Source of the DNA: Halieaceae bacterium
GTDB lineage: Bacteria > Pseudomonadota > Gammaproteobacteria > Pseudomonadales > Halieaceae
Reading direction: 5' to 3'
DNA: 9,893 bases
Assembly (NCBI GenBank): GCA_018666295.1
Contig: JABIZW010000253.1
Span: forward strand, 1-9,893
Shown here: piece by piece, positions 1 through 7,261 of the stretch
Numbering within the stretch: the first letter of the stretch is position 1
Layout of the letters: each line of letters starts with the position of its first letter
Notes under the pieces: model-generated
Seen by the model: only the letters and a program-made list of their open reading frames with translations
Told to the model about the DNA's origin: nothing
Databases searched by the model: none
Position numbers and translations under genes: made by a program

Positions 1-828
1 ACTGGCAATTTTATACTCACTGAAATGGCTGCTAAGGGGAGAGAGTTTGCCGATGTTCTCGAAGAGGCCCAGCGACTGGGTTACGCAGAGGCTGATCCTT
101 CGTTTGATGTCGACGGCACAGACGCGGCACAAAAACTCGTGCTATTAGCCTCATTGGCCTTTGGCGCACAGATCGATGCGAAAGCACCTTATAAGCAAGG
201 GGTGGACACGGTCTCGCCCCTCGATCTCGAATACGCGCTGGAGTTGGGGTACCGAATTAAACATCTGGGCATTGCTAAACGCGAGGGCAAGTCACTGCAA
301 CTTCGTGTGCACCCGACACTGATTCCAAAGACAAAGGCCCTCGCGCAGGTTGACGGTGTTTTAAATGCCGTAATGATTAACGCATCGGGTGTTGGTGAGC
401 TATTGTTGGTGGGCCCTGGTGCGGGCTCTCGACCCACTGCGAGCGCCGTGTCTGCTGATATTGTAGCGATTGCACGGGCAATGGTGTCAAATAGGCAACC
501 ACAGATCAATGCTTTGGGTGTCCCGGTCGAAAACCTAGCGGATATGACGATTACTAATATCGGCGATGTCTCATCAGCATGGTATCTGCGGCTTGAGGCC
601 GACGATACACCGGGCGTTATGGCGTCGATTACGCAACGTTTGAGTGAGCACGGTATCGGCATCGAGTCACTTATACAAAAGCCGGAATCAGCTAAACTCT
701 CCAGGGTGCCAGTGATTATTCTTACTGACGAGGCATCGACTCAAAGCGTCGTCGAGGCGGTTGCCGCAATAGAAGCGCTAGCGACTGTTGAGGGGCCTGT
801 GACAAGCCTCCGCGTCGAAAACTTTTGA
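1..828 (+). CDS. hom: Homoserine dehydrogenase, C-terminal part (5' end outside window)
   Basis: This enzyme reduces aspartate semialdehyde to homoserine with NAD(P)H, the branch point to threonine and methionine. The reading frame is open from base 1: the residues before the first internal ATG read TGNFILTE, matching the conserved NGTTNFILT segment, so the ATG at 25 is not the start. About 275 residues are visible; relatives have roughly 430, so about 160 residues (the NAD(P)-binding Rossmann part) lie upstream. The family signature is visible at about residues 23-45, with A-x3-G-Y, DPSFDVDG and then D41 and K45, which match the catalytic Asp/Lys pair of the family. The GPGAGSRPTASAV segment lies at about 138-150. 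A C-terminal ACT domain (about 193-268, beginning YLRLEADDTPGV) is the usual threonine-feedback module. thrC follows after 21 bases, as in Pseudomonas. The identification is secure. Confidence 0.96.
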   Translation, partial: TGNFILTEMAAKGREFADVLEEAQRLGYAEADPSFDVDGTDAAQKLVLLASLAFGAQIDAKAPYKQGVDTVSPLDLEYALELGYRIKHLGIAKREGKSLQLRVHPTLIPKTKALAQVDGVLNAVMINASGVGELLLVGPGAGSRPTASAVSADIVAIARAMVSNRQPQINALGVPVENLADMTITNIGDVSSAWYLRLEADDTPGVMASITQRLSEHGIGIESLIQKPESAKLSRVPVIILTDEASTQSVVEAVAAIEALATVEGPVTSLRVENF

Positions 829-849
829 TTCCAAAGGGCTGATCAAACT

Positions 850-2253
850 ATGTCGATTCGCTATGTGAGTACTCGCGGCAACGGACCCGAACTCAATTTT
901 GAAGACGTATTGCTGGGGGGACTTGCCTCCGATGGTGGTCTTTACGTGCCGACGTCGCTCCCTCGCTTTGGTAAAGAAGACCTACTTGCCATGCGAGAGA
1001 TGTCCTACGCGGAACTGGCGTATGAGATCGTTGCACCGTTCGTCGGACCGTGTATTGCCGAGTCCGACTTGCGCAAAATTCTCAATGACACCTATGCGGA
1101 GTTTCGTCACCCAGCGGTGGCGCCCTTGGTGCAACTTGAAGATAACCAATGGGTTTTGGAACTGTTTCAAGGGCCAACGCTCGCGTTTAAGGACTTTGCA
1201 TTGCAGCTGTTGGGACGTTTACTCGACCATGTGTTGGGTAGGCGTGGAGAGAAAGTTGTCATTATGGGTGCGACATCTGGTGACACGGGCAGCGCAGCGA
1301 TTGAGGGATGTAAGCGGTGTAACAACATTGATATGTTTATTTTGCACCCACACGAACGGGTTTCAGACGTCCAGCGCCGTCAGATGACGACTGTCATTGC
1401 ACCCAACATTCACAATATCGCTGTTCAGGGTAATTTCGACGACTGCCAAGCCATGGTCAAAGCGAGTTTTGTTGCCGAGCCCTTTTTGCCCAACGGACGT
1501 CGGTTGGTCGCTGTGAACTCCATTAACTGGGCTCGAATCATGGCCCAGATTGTCTATTACTTTTACTCAGCGCTCGCGCTTGGGCGGGTTGAGGCACCGA
1601 TCAGCTTTTCGGTGCCTACCGGAAACTTCGGTGATATTTTCGCGGGTTATCTGGCAAAACAAATGGGGCTACCCGTCGAGAAACTGGTTATTGCGACCAA
1701 CCGTAACGACGTGTTGCATCGGGTGCTAACCCAAGGAACTTATTCGAGGTTGTCGCTCGAACCTTCATTGTCGCCGAGTATGGATATTACAGTCTCTTCC
1801 AATTTTGAGCGCTTGCTTTTTGATCTGGCTGGTCGCGATGGGGAAGTTTTAAGTCGATGGATGGAGAAATTCTCAGGTGGTGATTTGACACTCTCTGAGT
1901 CGGTCCTTGCCGAAGCAAAGAGTCTGTTCGATAGCCACCGATGCTCTGATGAAGAGACCTGCGAAGAGATTGCAAACGTTTGGGAAAATAACGGCTATCT
2001 GGTGGATCCTCACACCGCGATTGGCACCAAGGCTGCACGCGCCTGTCAGGGAGACAGCTCAGCGATCATGGTGACGCTAGCGACGGCGCATCCAGCAAAA
2101 TTTCCTGCCTCGATAGAGGCCTCAGGTATTGGTGTAACAGCAGACCTTCCGGCTCACTTAGCCGATCTTTTCGAGCGGGTTGAGACCTACGATGTATTAC
2201 CCAATGACCTCGCCGATGTTCAGCGATTTATGGCGGAGAACTGTCGCGCCTGA
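850..2253 (+). CDS. thrC: Threonine synthase
   Basis: This cytosolic PLP enzyme converts O-phosphohomoserine to threonine and phosphate, the last step of threonine synthesis. The protein has 467 residues, the length of the pseudomonad type. The N-terminus (MSIRYVSTRG, then FEDVLLGGLASDGGLYVP) is characteristic. The PLP Schiff-base lysine is K114 in GPTLAFKDFA. The SGDTGSAA loop at about 143-150, NSINWARI at 223-230 and VPTGNFGD at 255-262 are the cofactor and phosphate-binding stretches, and TAHPAKFP marks the C-terminal part. The ATG at 850 is preceded by AAGGG at 834-838, a rather distant ribosome site, and no better start is seen. Its stop TGA overlaps the recJ ATG by one base. No thrB lies between hom and thrC, so homoserine kinase must be encoded elsewhere. 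Confidence 0.97.
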   Translation: MSIRYVSTRGNGPELNFEDVLLGGLASDGGLYVPTSLPRFGKEDLLAMREMSYAELAYEIVAPFVGPCIAESDLRKILNDTYAEFRHPAVAPLVQLEDNQWVLELFQGPTLAFKDFALQLLGRLLDHVLGRRGEKVVIMGATSGDTGSAAIEGCKRCNNIDMFILHPHERVSDVQRRQMTTVIAPNIHNIAVQGNFDDCQAMVKASFVAEPFLPNGRRLVAVNSINWARIMAQIVYYFYSALALGRVEAPISFSVPTGNFGDIFAGYLAKQMGLPVEKLVIATNRNDVLHRVLTQGTYSRLSLEPSLSPSMDITVSSNFERLLFDLAGRDGEVLSRWMEKFSGGDLTLSESVLAEAKSLFDSHRCSDEETCEEIANVWENNGYLVDPHTAIGTKAARACQGDSSAIMVTLATAHPAKFPASIEASGIGVTADLPAHLADLFERVETYDVLPNDLADVQRFMAENCRA

Positions 2254-3986
2254 TGTCTCATACCGTAACCCAAAGAACGGGTGTTATTTCGTCAGAGTTA
2301 GACGCCGCGCCATTACCTCGTGCTCTCAAGCAAATTTATGCCAATCGCGGCGTTGATCGGCTGGATGACATTACTCTCCCGCTGAGTCAGCTTGCGCCAC
2401 CCTCTGCACTCAAAGGCGCTCAGGCAGCGGCTGAAATGCTCGCCGACGCGATCGAGTTTCATGCCAGTGTCGTCATTGTTGGAGACTTTGATGCCGACGG
2501 GGCGACGAGCTGCGCGCTGGCAGTGTCTCTGCTCAAGCAAATGGGTTTGGAGGAGGTGACCTATTTGGTGCCTAATCGCTTTGAGTTTGGCTACGGGTTA
2601 ACACCGGAAATTGTCGGGATCGCGGCACAGTACCAGCCCGACGTGTTAGTCACCGTCGACAACGGAATCGCGAGTATTGACGGGGTAATGGCTGCCCAAA
2701 TGCTGGGCATGAGCGTCATCATTACAGACCATCATTTACCTGGGGATACGCTGCCCGAGGCAGACATTATTGTGAACCCTAATCAGCCGGGTTGTCCGTT
2801 CCCAAGCAAAGCGCTCGCAGGTGTGGGGGTTATGTTTTACGTGCTGACAGCTTTGCGCGCTGAGCTCCGCCAACGAGGTTGGTTTGAGTCGATGGGTATC
2901 GATATCCCCAACTTGGCTGATGCGCTTGATTTAGTGGCTCTAGGCACGGTCGCAGACGTCGTTCCGCTGGACAAGAACAACCGTACATTGGTTGCAGCGG
3001 GGTTGGCGCGCATGCGCAGCGGGCGTGCGCGTCCCGGCATAGAGGCGCTTTTTGAGGTTGCGGGTCGTGACATCAGGCAGGTGTCCTCAACCGATCTTGG
3101 ATTTGTTGCCGGTCCGCGGCTTAACGCGGCAGGTCGATTAGACGACATGTCTGTAGGTATCGAGTGTTTGCTGGCCGAATCGTCGGCGTCAGCGCGGACA
3201 TTGGCCACACAGCTAAATGACTTCAATAAAGAGCGAAAAGAAATAGAGCGCACAATGCAGACGGATGCTATGGCGCTTCTGGAAAAGGGTGATCTGTCGG
3301 TTGGCGATGAAGATTTTGCGTTGTCGCTATTTCGCGAAGACTGGCACCAGGGGGTGGTGGGTATTTTGGCATCGAGGATTCGAGAGCGTTTCCACAGACC
3401 CACGATCGTTTTTGCTCAGTCGGGCGACGGCGAGCTGAAAGGCTCAGGTCGCTCTATTCCCGGTGTTCACTTACGAGACGCGCTTGACCGTGTGGCAACA
3501 TCAACGCCAGGCTTAATCACCAAGTTTGGCGGTCATGCGATGGCCGCGGGTCTGAGCCTCTCAGAAGACGACCTGCCACGTTTTAGAGAGACCTTCAATC
3601 GCGTCGTCGCGCAGGCGCTAAAGGGCAGCCTTCCCGATCACGTGACGGTGACCGATGGCCAGTTACCCCAGTCAGACCTAACGCTGGTACTTGCCGAGGC
3701 GCTTGAGTCTGGTGGGCCCTGGGGACAGGGGTTTGAAGCGCCGTCTTTTGAGGGGGTATTTACGATTTCTGATATGCGTGTGGTGGGTGAGAAACATTTA
3801 AAATTCAGGTTGGTCACTGAAGCCGGGTTGATCGATGCCATCGCGTTCAATGCGGATGTGGAAACCTGGACGCGAGATACGCCAAAGGTGCTGCGCTGCG
3901 TGTATCGACCTTGTGTGAATGAGTATCGCGGCGACCGACGGTTACAGCTTCAGATAGAGGCGTTGTGGCCTGAGGCCTCGGGCTGA
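2253..3986 (+). CDS. recJ: Single-stranded-DNA-specific 5'-3' exonuclease RecJ
   Basis: RecJ degrades single-stranded DNA 5' to 3' in RecF-pathway recombination, mismatch repair and base-excision repair. The 577-residue length matches E. coli RecJ. The DHH phosphoesterase core shows D78-F-D80-A-D82 (motif I), D136 in VTVDNG (motif II), the D159-H160-H161 triad (motif III) and D235 in GTVADVVPL (motif IV). GPRLNAAGRL lies at 287-296. The DHHA1 domain carries LKGSGRS at 395-401 and GGHAMAAG at 426-433. The rest of the C-terminus is the OB-fold nucleic-acid-binding region. The ATG overlaps the thrC stop as TGATG, with only a distant GGAG (2235-2238), so translation is probably coupled to thrC. 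All metal-binding motifs are intact, so the enzyme should be active. Confidence 0.97.
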   Translation: MSHTVTQRTGVISSELDAAPLPRALKQIYANRGVDRLDDITLPLSQLAPPSALKGAQAAAEMLADAIEFHASVVIVGDFDADGATSCALAVSLLKQMGLEEVTYLVPNRFEFGYGLTPEIVGIAAQYQPDVLVTVDNGIASIDGVMAAQMLGMSVIITDHHLPGDTLPEADIIVNPNQPGCPFPSKALAGVGVMFYVLTALRAELRQRGWFESMGIDIPNLADALDLVALGTVADVVPLDKNNRTLVAAGLARMRSGRARPGIEALFEVAGRDIRQVSSTDLGFVAGPRLNAAGRLDDMSVGIECLLAESSASARTLATQLNDFNKERKEIERTMQTDAMALLEKGDLSVGDEDFALSLFREDWHQGVVGILASRIRERFHRPTIVFAQSGDGELKGSGRSIPGVHLRDALDRVATSTPGLITKFGGHAMAAGLSLSEDDLPRFRETFNRVVAQALKGSLPDHVTVTDGQLPQSDLTLVLAEALESGGPWGQGFEAPSFEGVFTISDMRVVGEKHLKFRLVTEAGLIDAIAFNADVETWTRDTPKVLRCVYRPCVNEYRGDRRLQLQIEALWPEASG

Positions 3987-3990
3987 TTTT
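3968..3990 (+). terminator. Weak terminator-like hairpin overlapping the recJ stop
   Basis: GCCTGA (3968-3973) can pair with TCGGGC (3978-3983), including one G-T wobble, around a GGCC loop. The recJ stop TGA and four T residues (3987-3990) follow. The stem is only six base pairs and the T run is short and interrupted, so it is at best a leaky terminator or pause site between hom-thrC-recJ and prfB-lysS. Its position just before a possible promoter is the main reason to record it. Confidence 0.3.
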
Positions 3991-3991
3991 C

Positions 3992-4020
3992 TGGAACAAA
4001 GGTTCGCGCTCGGCTACACT
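3992..4020 (+). promoter_or_regulatory. Candidate sigma-70 promoter for prfB-lysS
   Basis: A -10-like TACACT (4015-4020) lies 17 bases after TGGAAC (3992-3997), which matches the -35 consensus at three of six positions. Transcription would start near 4027, giving a leader of about 24 bases before the prfB GTG. The gap between recJ and prfB is the longest in the window, which fits a promoter here. The assignment is by eye and weak. Confidence 0.33.
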
Positions 4021-4050
4021 CTGCGCCGCGTAACATGACCGGGATTGAAC

Positions 4051-5146
4051 GTGGAAATCGCTCCTCTGATTAATCAGTTAAAAGATATTCGGGCACGAAC
4101 AGATGTGCTTCGGGGGTATCTTTGACTTCGCTACCAAGAAAGAGCGACTCGCCGAGGTAGAGCTCGAGCTCGCCGAGCCCAGTGTTTGGGATGACCCGGA
4201 TCGTGCACAAAGTTTAGGTCGGGAGCGCGCTTCCTTGGAGCTGGTCGTTCACACGATAGAGAGTCTCGAGTCGGGCCACGAAGACGGTGAAGCCTTGCTT
4301 GAAATGGCGCAGGCTGAAGATGATCAGGAAACTGCTGATGAAGTAGGTAGTGATATTGAAAAGCTCCTCGCCCAACTCGAGACGCTTGAATTCCGGCGCA
4401 TGTTCGCGGGTGAAATGGACCCCAACAATGCGTTTCTTGATGTTCAGGCGGGCTCAGGAGGCACTGAGGCGCAAGACTGGGCCGAAATGCTACTCCGAAT
4501 GTACTTGCGGTGGGGTGAAAGCAAAGGCTTTAAGGCGAAACTAACCGAAGTCTCTGCGGGAGACGTGGCCGGAATTAAGAGCGCAACAGTCCAGTTTGAG
4601 GGTGAATATGCCTTCGGATGGTTGCGAACTGAGACCGGTGTGCATCGTCTGGTGCGCAAGTCGCCATTTGACAGTGGTGGTCGGAGGCACACGTCGTTCT
4701 CGTCCGTGTTCGTGTCGCCCGAAATCGATGACAATATCGACATTGATATTAATCCCGCCGATTTGCGCATCGATACGTATCGCTCGTCGGGTGCAGGAGG
4801 TCAGCACGTCAATACTACGGATTCCGCTGTTCGTATTACTCACGAGCCCTCTGGCATTGTGACGAGCTGTCAGACGGAGCGGTCACAGCACCAAAATAAA
4901 GACAGCGCGATGAAACAGCTTAGGGCGAAGCTTTATGAGATGGAGATGTTAAAGCGCAGCGCTGAGAAGCAAGCGATGGAGGACAGCAAGGCCGATATTG
5001 GCTGGGGTAGTCAAATTCGCTCGTACGTATTGGATGATTCGCGAATCAAAGATTTGCGCACGGGTGTTGAAAATCGAAACACACAAGCCGTTTTAGACGG
5101 TGCGCTCGACCCCTTTATTGAGGCCTCTTTGAAAAAGGGCCTATAG
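4051..5146 (+). CDS. prfB: Peptide chain release factor 2, expressed by programmed +1 frameshift
   Basis: RF2 recognises UGA and UAA stop codons and triggers release of the finished peptide from the ribosome. The coding sequence is join(4051..4122, 4124..5146). A first frame of 24 codons starts at GTG 4051 (MEIAPLINQLKDI...) and ends ...DVLRGYL at an in-frame TGA (4123-4125). Skipping T4123 continues DFATKKERLAEVE in the +1 frame. The joined protein has 364 residues, against 365 in E. coli. The SPF tripeptide that reads the stop codon is at 204-206 and the catalytic GGQ at 249-251, each one less than in E. coli. The GTG is chosen because the N-terminus then aligns with known RF2; upstream in frame there is only a TTG at 4045 before a stop at 4036. 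A GGGA at 4041-4044 is a modest ribosome site. An ATG at 4103 in the second frame is not a true start. lysS follows after 13 bases. Confidence 0.97.
4111..4126 (+). promoter_or_regulatory. RF2 programmed +1 frameshift site
   Basis: The bases CGGGGGTATCTTTGAC hold the three known parts of the RF2 autoregulatory site. The G run acts as an internal Shine-Dalgarno-like stimulator, three bases later the slippery CTT codon follows, and then the in-frame UGA followed by C, a poor termination context. When RF2 is scarce the ribosome pauses at UGA and slips from CUU to UUU, continuing with GAC. The only change from the E. coli site is CGG in place of AGG in the stimulator. The mechanism is established for the family; that it works here is inferred from the sequence. 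Confidence 0.96.
5121..5142 (+). repeat. Hairpin at the 3' end of prfB, before the lysS ribosome site
   Basis: AGGCC (5121-5125) pairs with GGCCT (5138-5142), and CTTT (5127-5130) pairs with AAAG (5134-5137) around a GAA loop, leaving T5126 bulged. That gives nine base pairs ending just before the prfB stop. No T tract follows, so it is not an ordinary intrinsic terminator. It could be an RNA-processing or stability element between prfB and lysS, or a by-product of the codons used. Confidence 0.3.
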
Positions 5147-5159
5147 GCTAGGACGACTT

Positions 5160-6650
5160 ATGACTGACGCAGTGACCACACCGAACGAAGAAGACAACAA
5201 GCTTATTGCTGAGCGTCGGGCGAAACTCGCGAAGTTGCGGGCGCTTGGTAATGCATTCCCTAATGATTTTCGACGCTCGGCAATGGCGGGCGATTTACAA
5301 AAGACTTATGGACATGAGACCAAAGAGGCTTTAGCCGAAAAGAACGAATCGTTTGCCGTGGCAGGTCGATTAATCAGAAACCGCGGTTCGTTTCTCTTGA
5401 TTCAAGACGGTTCGGATACGCTTCAGCTCTACATAGACCGTAAAGGCCTTTCAGCCGAGATCCTTGAGGCGATAAAGAGCTGGGACCTTGGCGATATCGT
5501 GGCATCTTCAGGGGTGCTTTGTAAGAGCGGAAAGGGCGACTTGTACATCAATATGGAGCGTGCCGAGCTGTTAACAAAGGCGTTGCGACCACTCCCGGAT
5601 AAGTACCACGGTCTGGCGGATCAAGAGCTGCGCTACCGACAACGTTATGTCGATTTAATCACTAATCCTGAAGTTCGAGAGACGTTTAAAATTCGTTCTC
5701 AGGTGGTTGCCTTTATTCGGTCATTTTTAGACGGTCACGGATTTATGGAAGTGGAGACCCCGATGCTCCACCCCATTCCCGGCGGGGCAACGGCGAGGCC
5801 TTTTGCGACACATCACAATGCGCTCGATATGCCGATGTTTATGCGGATTGCTCCGGAGCTCTACCTCAAGCGACTCACCGTTGGCGGATTTGAAAAAGTC
5901 TACGAAATTAACCGTAATTTTCGCAACGAAGGATTATCTACGCGCCATAACCCAGAATTCACAATGCTTGAGTTCTACTGGGCCTATGCAGACTATCGTG
6001 ATGCAATGGATTTGACGGAGCAGTTGCTTCGAGAGCTCTCAGACGCGGTATTGGGGACAACCGTTGTCCCCTGCGGGGATGAAACCATCGATTTTAGTAA
6101 GCCCTTTGATCGGCTGACGGTGACGCAGGCCATATGCGCGCACAATAGCCGCGTCACTGAAGACCGTTTGGCCACGCGAGAGGCGGCTGTCGAGGTGCTG
6201 AGTGAGCTGGGTGTCCAAGCAAAAGAGAGCTGGGGGTTGGGTCGTATTCACATGGAAATCTTTGAGGAGACAGCTGAACACCAGCTGATTCAGCCGACGT
6301 TTATTACAGCGTATCCGACTGAGGTTTCACCGCTGGCTCGCCGCAATGACCACAACCCAGAGGTGACTGACCGGTTTGAGTTTTTTGTCGGTGGTCGAGA
6401 ACTTGCTAACGGCTTTAGTGAGCTCAACGATGCGGAGGATCAGGCTGAGCGATTCCGGGCTCAAGTCGCTGAGAAGGACGCGGGAGATGATGAGGCCATG
6501 CACTACGATCACGACTATATTCGGGCTTTGGAATACGGCTTGCCCCCAACTGCGGGCGAGGGCATTGGTATCGATCGGCTGGTCATGTTGCTGACCAATT
6601 CCGCGTCGATACGTGACGTGATCTTATTCCCTCACATGCGTCCTGAGTGA
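5160..6650 (+). CDS. lysS: Lysyl-tRNA synthetase, class II
   Basis: This cytosolic enzyme attaches lysine to tRNA-Lys using ATP. The protein has 496 residues, close to the 505 of E. coli LysS. An N-terminal helix leads into the OB-fold anticodon-binding domain (about 65-145, with VAGRLIRNRG and FLLIQDG). The class II catalytic domain fills the rest. It shows HPIPGGATARPF at 204-215, motif 2 around FRNEGLSTRHNPEF (254-267), GGRELANGFSELND at about 411-424, and motif 3 GEGIGIDRL at 466-474 with the ATP-binding arginine R473. AGGA at 5150-5153, six bases before the ATG, is a good ribosome site and supports this start. The gene sits 13 bases after prfB and is probably cotranscribed, as in E. coli and Pseudomonas. 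Nothing in the active site is missing. Confidence 0.98.
   Translation: MTDAVTTPNEEDNKLIAERRAKLAKLRALGNAFPNDFRRSAMAGDLQKTYGHETKEALAEKNESFAVAGRLIRNRGSFLLIQDGSDTLQLYIDRKGLSAEILEAIKSWDLGDIVASSGVLCKSGKGDLYINMERAELLTKALRPLPDKYHGLADQELRYRQRYVDLITNPEVRETFKIRSQVVAFIRSFLDGHGFMEVETPMLHPIPGGATARPFATHHNALDMPMFMRIAPELYLKRLTVGGFEKVYEINRNFRNEGLSTRHNPEFTMLEFYWAYADYRDAMDLTEQLLRELSDAVLGTTVVPCGDETIDFSKPFDRLTVTQAICAHNSRVTEDRLATREAAVEVLSELGVQAKESWGLGRIHMEIFEETAEHQLIQPTFITAYPTEVSPLARRNDHNPEVTDRFEFFVGGRELANGFSELNDAEDQAERFRAQVAEKDAGDDEAMHYDHDYIRALEYGLPPTAGEGIGIDRLVMLLTNSASIRDVILFPHMRPE
6053..6078 (+). repeat. Two nested, mutually exclusive inverted repeats inside lysS
   Basis: GGGGACAAC (6053-6061) and GTTGTCCCC (6063-6071) form a perfect 9-base inverted repeat around a single C. 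The CCCC at 6068-6071 can instead pair with GGGG at 6075-6078 across TGC. The two folds share the CCCC arm, so only one can form at a time. The stretch encodes GTTVVPCGDE between class II motifs 2 and 3. Function is unknown and chance is possible. Confidence 0.4.
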
Positions 6651-6655
6651 ATAAC

Positions 6656-6671
6656 TAACGCCGCGCCGTTA
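6656..6671 (+). repeat. Short imperfect palindrome upstream of the lipoprotein gene
   Basis: TAACGCCGCGCCGTTA is a 16-base palindrome with one mismatched pair (sixth and eleventh bases). It covers the place where a -35 element would lie relative to the TATTCT at 6680-6685. It could be a regulator-binding site. The five-base outer stem without a T run argues against a lysS terminator. Low confidence, seen by eye only. Confidence 0.25.
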
Positions 6672-6676
6672 AAGAC

Positions 6677-6692
6677 TGCTATTCTCCGCCAA
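6677..6692 (+). promoter_or_regulatory. Extended -10 promoter with possible leaderless start for the lipoprotein gene
   Basis: TGC followed by TATTCT (6677-6685) is an extended -10 element. A start site seven bases further on would fall on A6692, the first base of the lipoprotein ATG. No Shine-Dalgarno-like sequence precedes that ATG (the bases are CTCCGCCA), and no other in-frame start occurs between it and the upstream stop at 6656. The -35 match is poor, which is tolerated by extended -10 promoters. Confidence 0.4.
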
Positions 6693-7261
6693 TGAACAGA
6701 GTCTCACGACACAGTCGCAATGCATTGCTGGTAGTTTTGACGAGTGGAATGCTGGTGGGTTGCCAGTCGGCGCCTGTTTTAAACACGTCTGTGGCGGCCC
6801 CTGCATCAACAACAATCGATGACGCTGCTGAGCAGACGCCGGAACTTAATATCCCAGAGTCCGTGTTAGATTCTGACTGCAACTGCTCGGATCTAGTGGT
6901 CACGCCAGAAGAAACCGATTTTGACCGTGGTGTCCGGGCTTTGGCTGCCCGTGACTATCCTCAGGCACTTCGGTATTTCGAATCGCACGCCCAAAGCGAT
7001 GCCTTAAGTGCCTCACGAGAAGCTGAAATAGGTCTGGCTTTCATCGCTGTTTTAGGTGCGGATGGCAGCGATCAGTCGAACTCAGAAGCGTTAGACGATA
7101 GAGCCGAAATTATGGCTCTGGCCCTCGCGTTACTGACACAGCTCGAGAGTCGGGTGTCTCGACTGGATGCGGTCAACTTTAAGCTTGCGAGTGACCTCGA
7201 AAAGCGAGAGGCCGTACTTAAGCGTTTACGCGAGCTCACACTGGGCCAACTGGAAGACTGA
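6692..7261 (+). CDS. Predicted outer-membrane lipoprotein with TPR-like helices and C-terminal coiled coil
   Basis: I do not recognise a named family. The 189-residue protein starts with a basic, then hydrophobic signal peptide ending in the lipobox LVGC, so C24 would be lipidated after signal peptidase II cleavage. The next residue is Q, not D, which favours transfer to the outer membrane. A low-complexity linker rich in Ala, Ser and Thr (about 25-58) leads to a CNC pair (C63, C65). Residues about 76-122 form amphipathic helices; FDRGVRALAARDYPQALRYFE resembles one TPR unit. Residues about 138-182 are charged and heptad-like, ending EKREAVLKRLRELTLGQ. Small lipoproteins of the QseG/YfhG kind also pair a lipobox with a coiled coil, but those lie in an operon with their kinase, while this gene converges on one. 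The 3' end overlaps the opposing kinase gene by 26 bases. The start is fixed by the signal peptide. Confidence 0.85.
   Translation: MNRVSRHSRNALLVVLTSGMLVGCQSAPVLNTSVAAPASTTIDDAAEQTPELNIPESVLDSDCNCSDLVVTPEETDFDRGVRALAARDYPQALRYFESHAQSDALSASREAEIGLAFIAVLGADGSDQSNSEALDDRAEIMALALALLTQLESRVSRLDAVNFKLASDLEKREAVLKRLRELTLGQLED

Noticed and set aside
189..662. 157-residue antisense open frame inside hom
   Set aside because: It is the reverse shadow of a well-conserved gene, rich in Ser, Arg and Thr, with no recognisable motif.
2837..3403. 188-residue antisense open frame inside recJ
   Set aside because: It lies opposite the intact conserved DHH core, has a composition typical of antisense shadows, and has no domain.
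4103..4123. ATG at 4103 as the start of RF2
   Set aside because: It gives MCFGGIF before the conserved DFATKKERL and lacks the RF2 N-terminus. The joined frame from GTG 4051 matches known RF2 in sequence and length.
4159..4180. GAGCTCGAGCTC palindrome in prfB as a binding site
   Set aside because: It is produced by the Glu-Leu-Glu-Leu codons of a conserved helix and has no supporting context.
4444..4862. Several 88-108 residue open frames on both strands inside prfB
   Set aside because: They overlap the catalytic region of RF2 in other frames, and none has a recognisable motif or ribosome site.
6692..7261. Naming the lipoprotein QseG
   Set aside because: The lipobox and coiled coil are similar in layout only. 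It is not in an operon with a GlrK/GlrR-like pair and I cannot see a shared signature.
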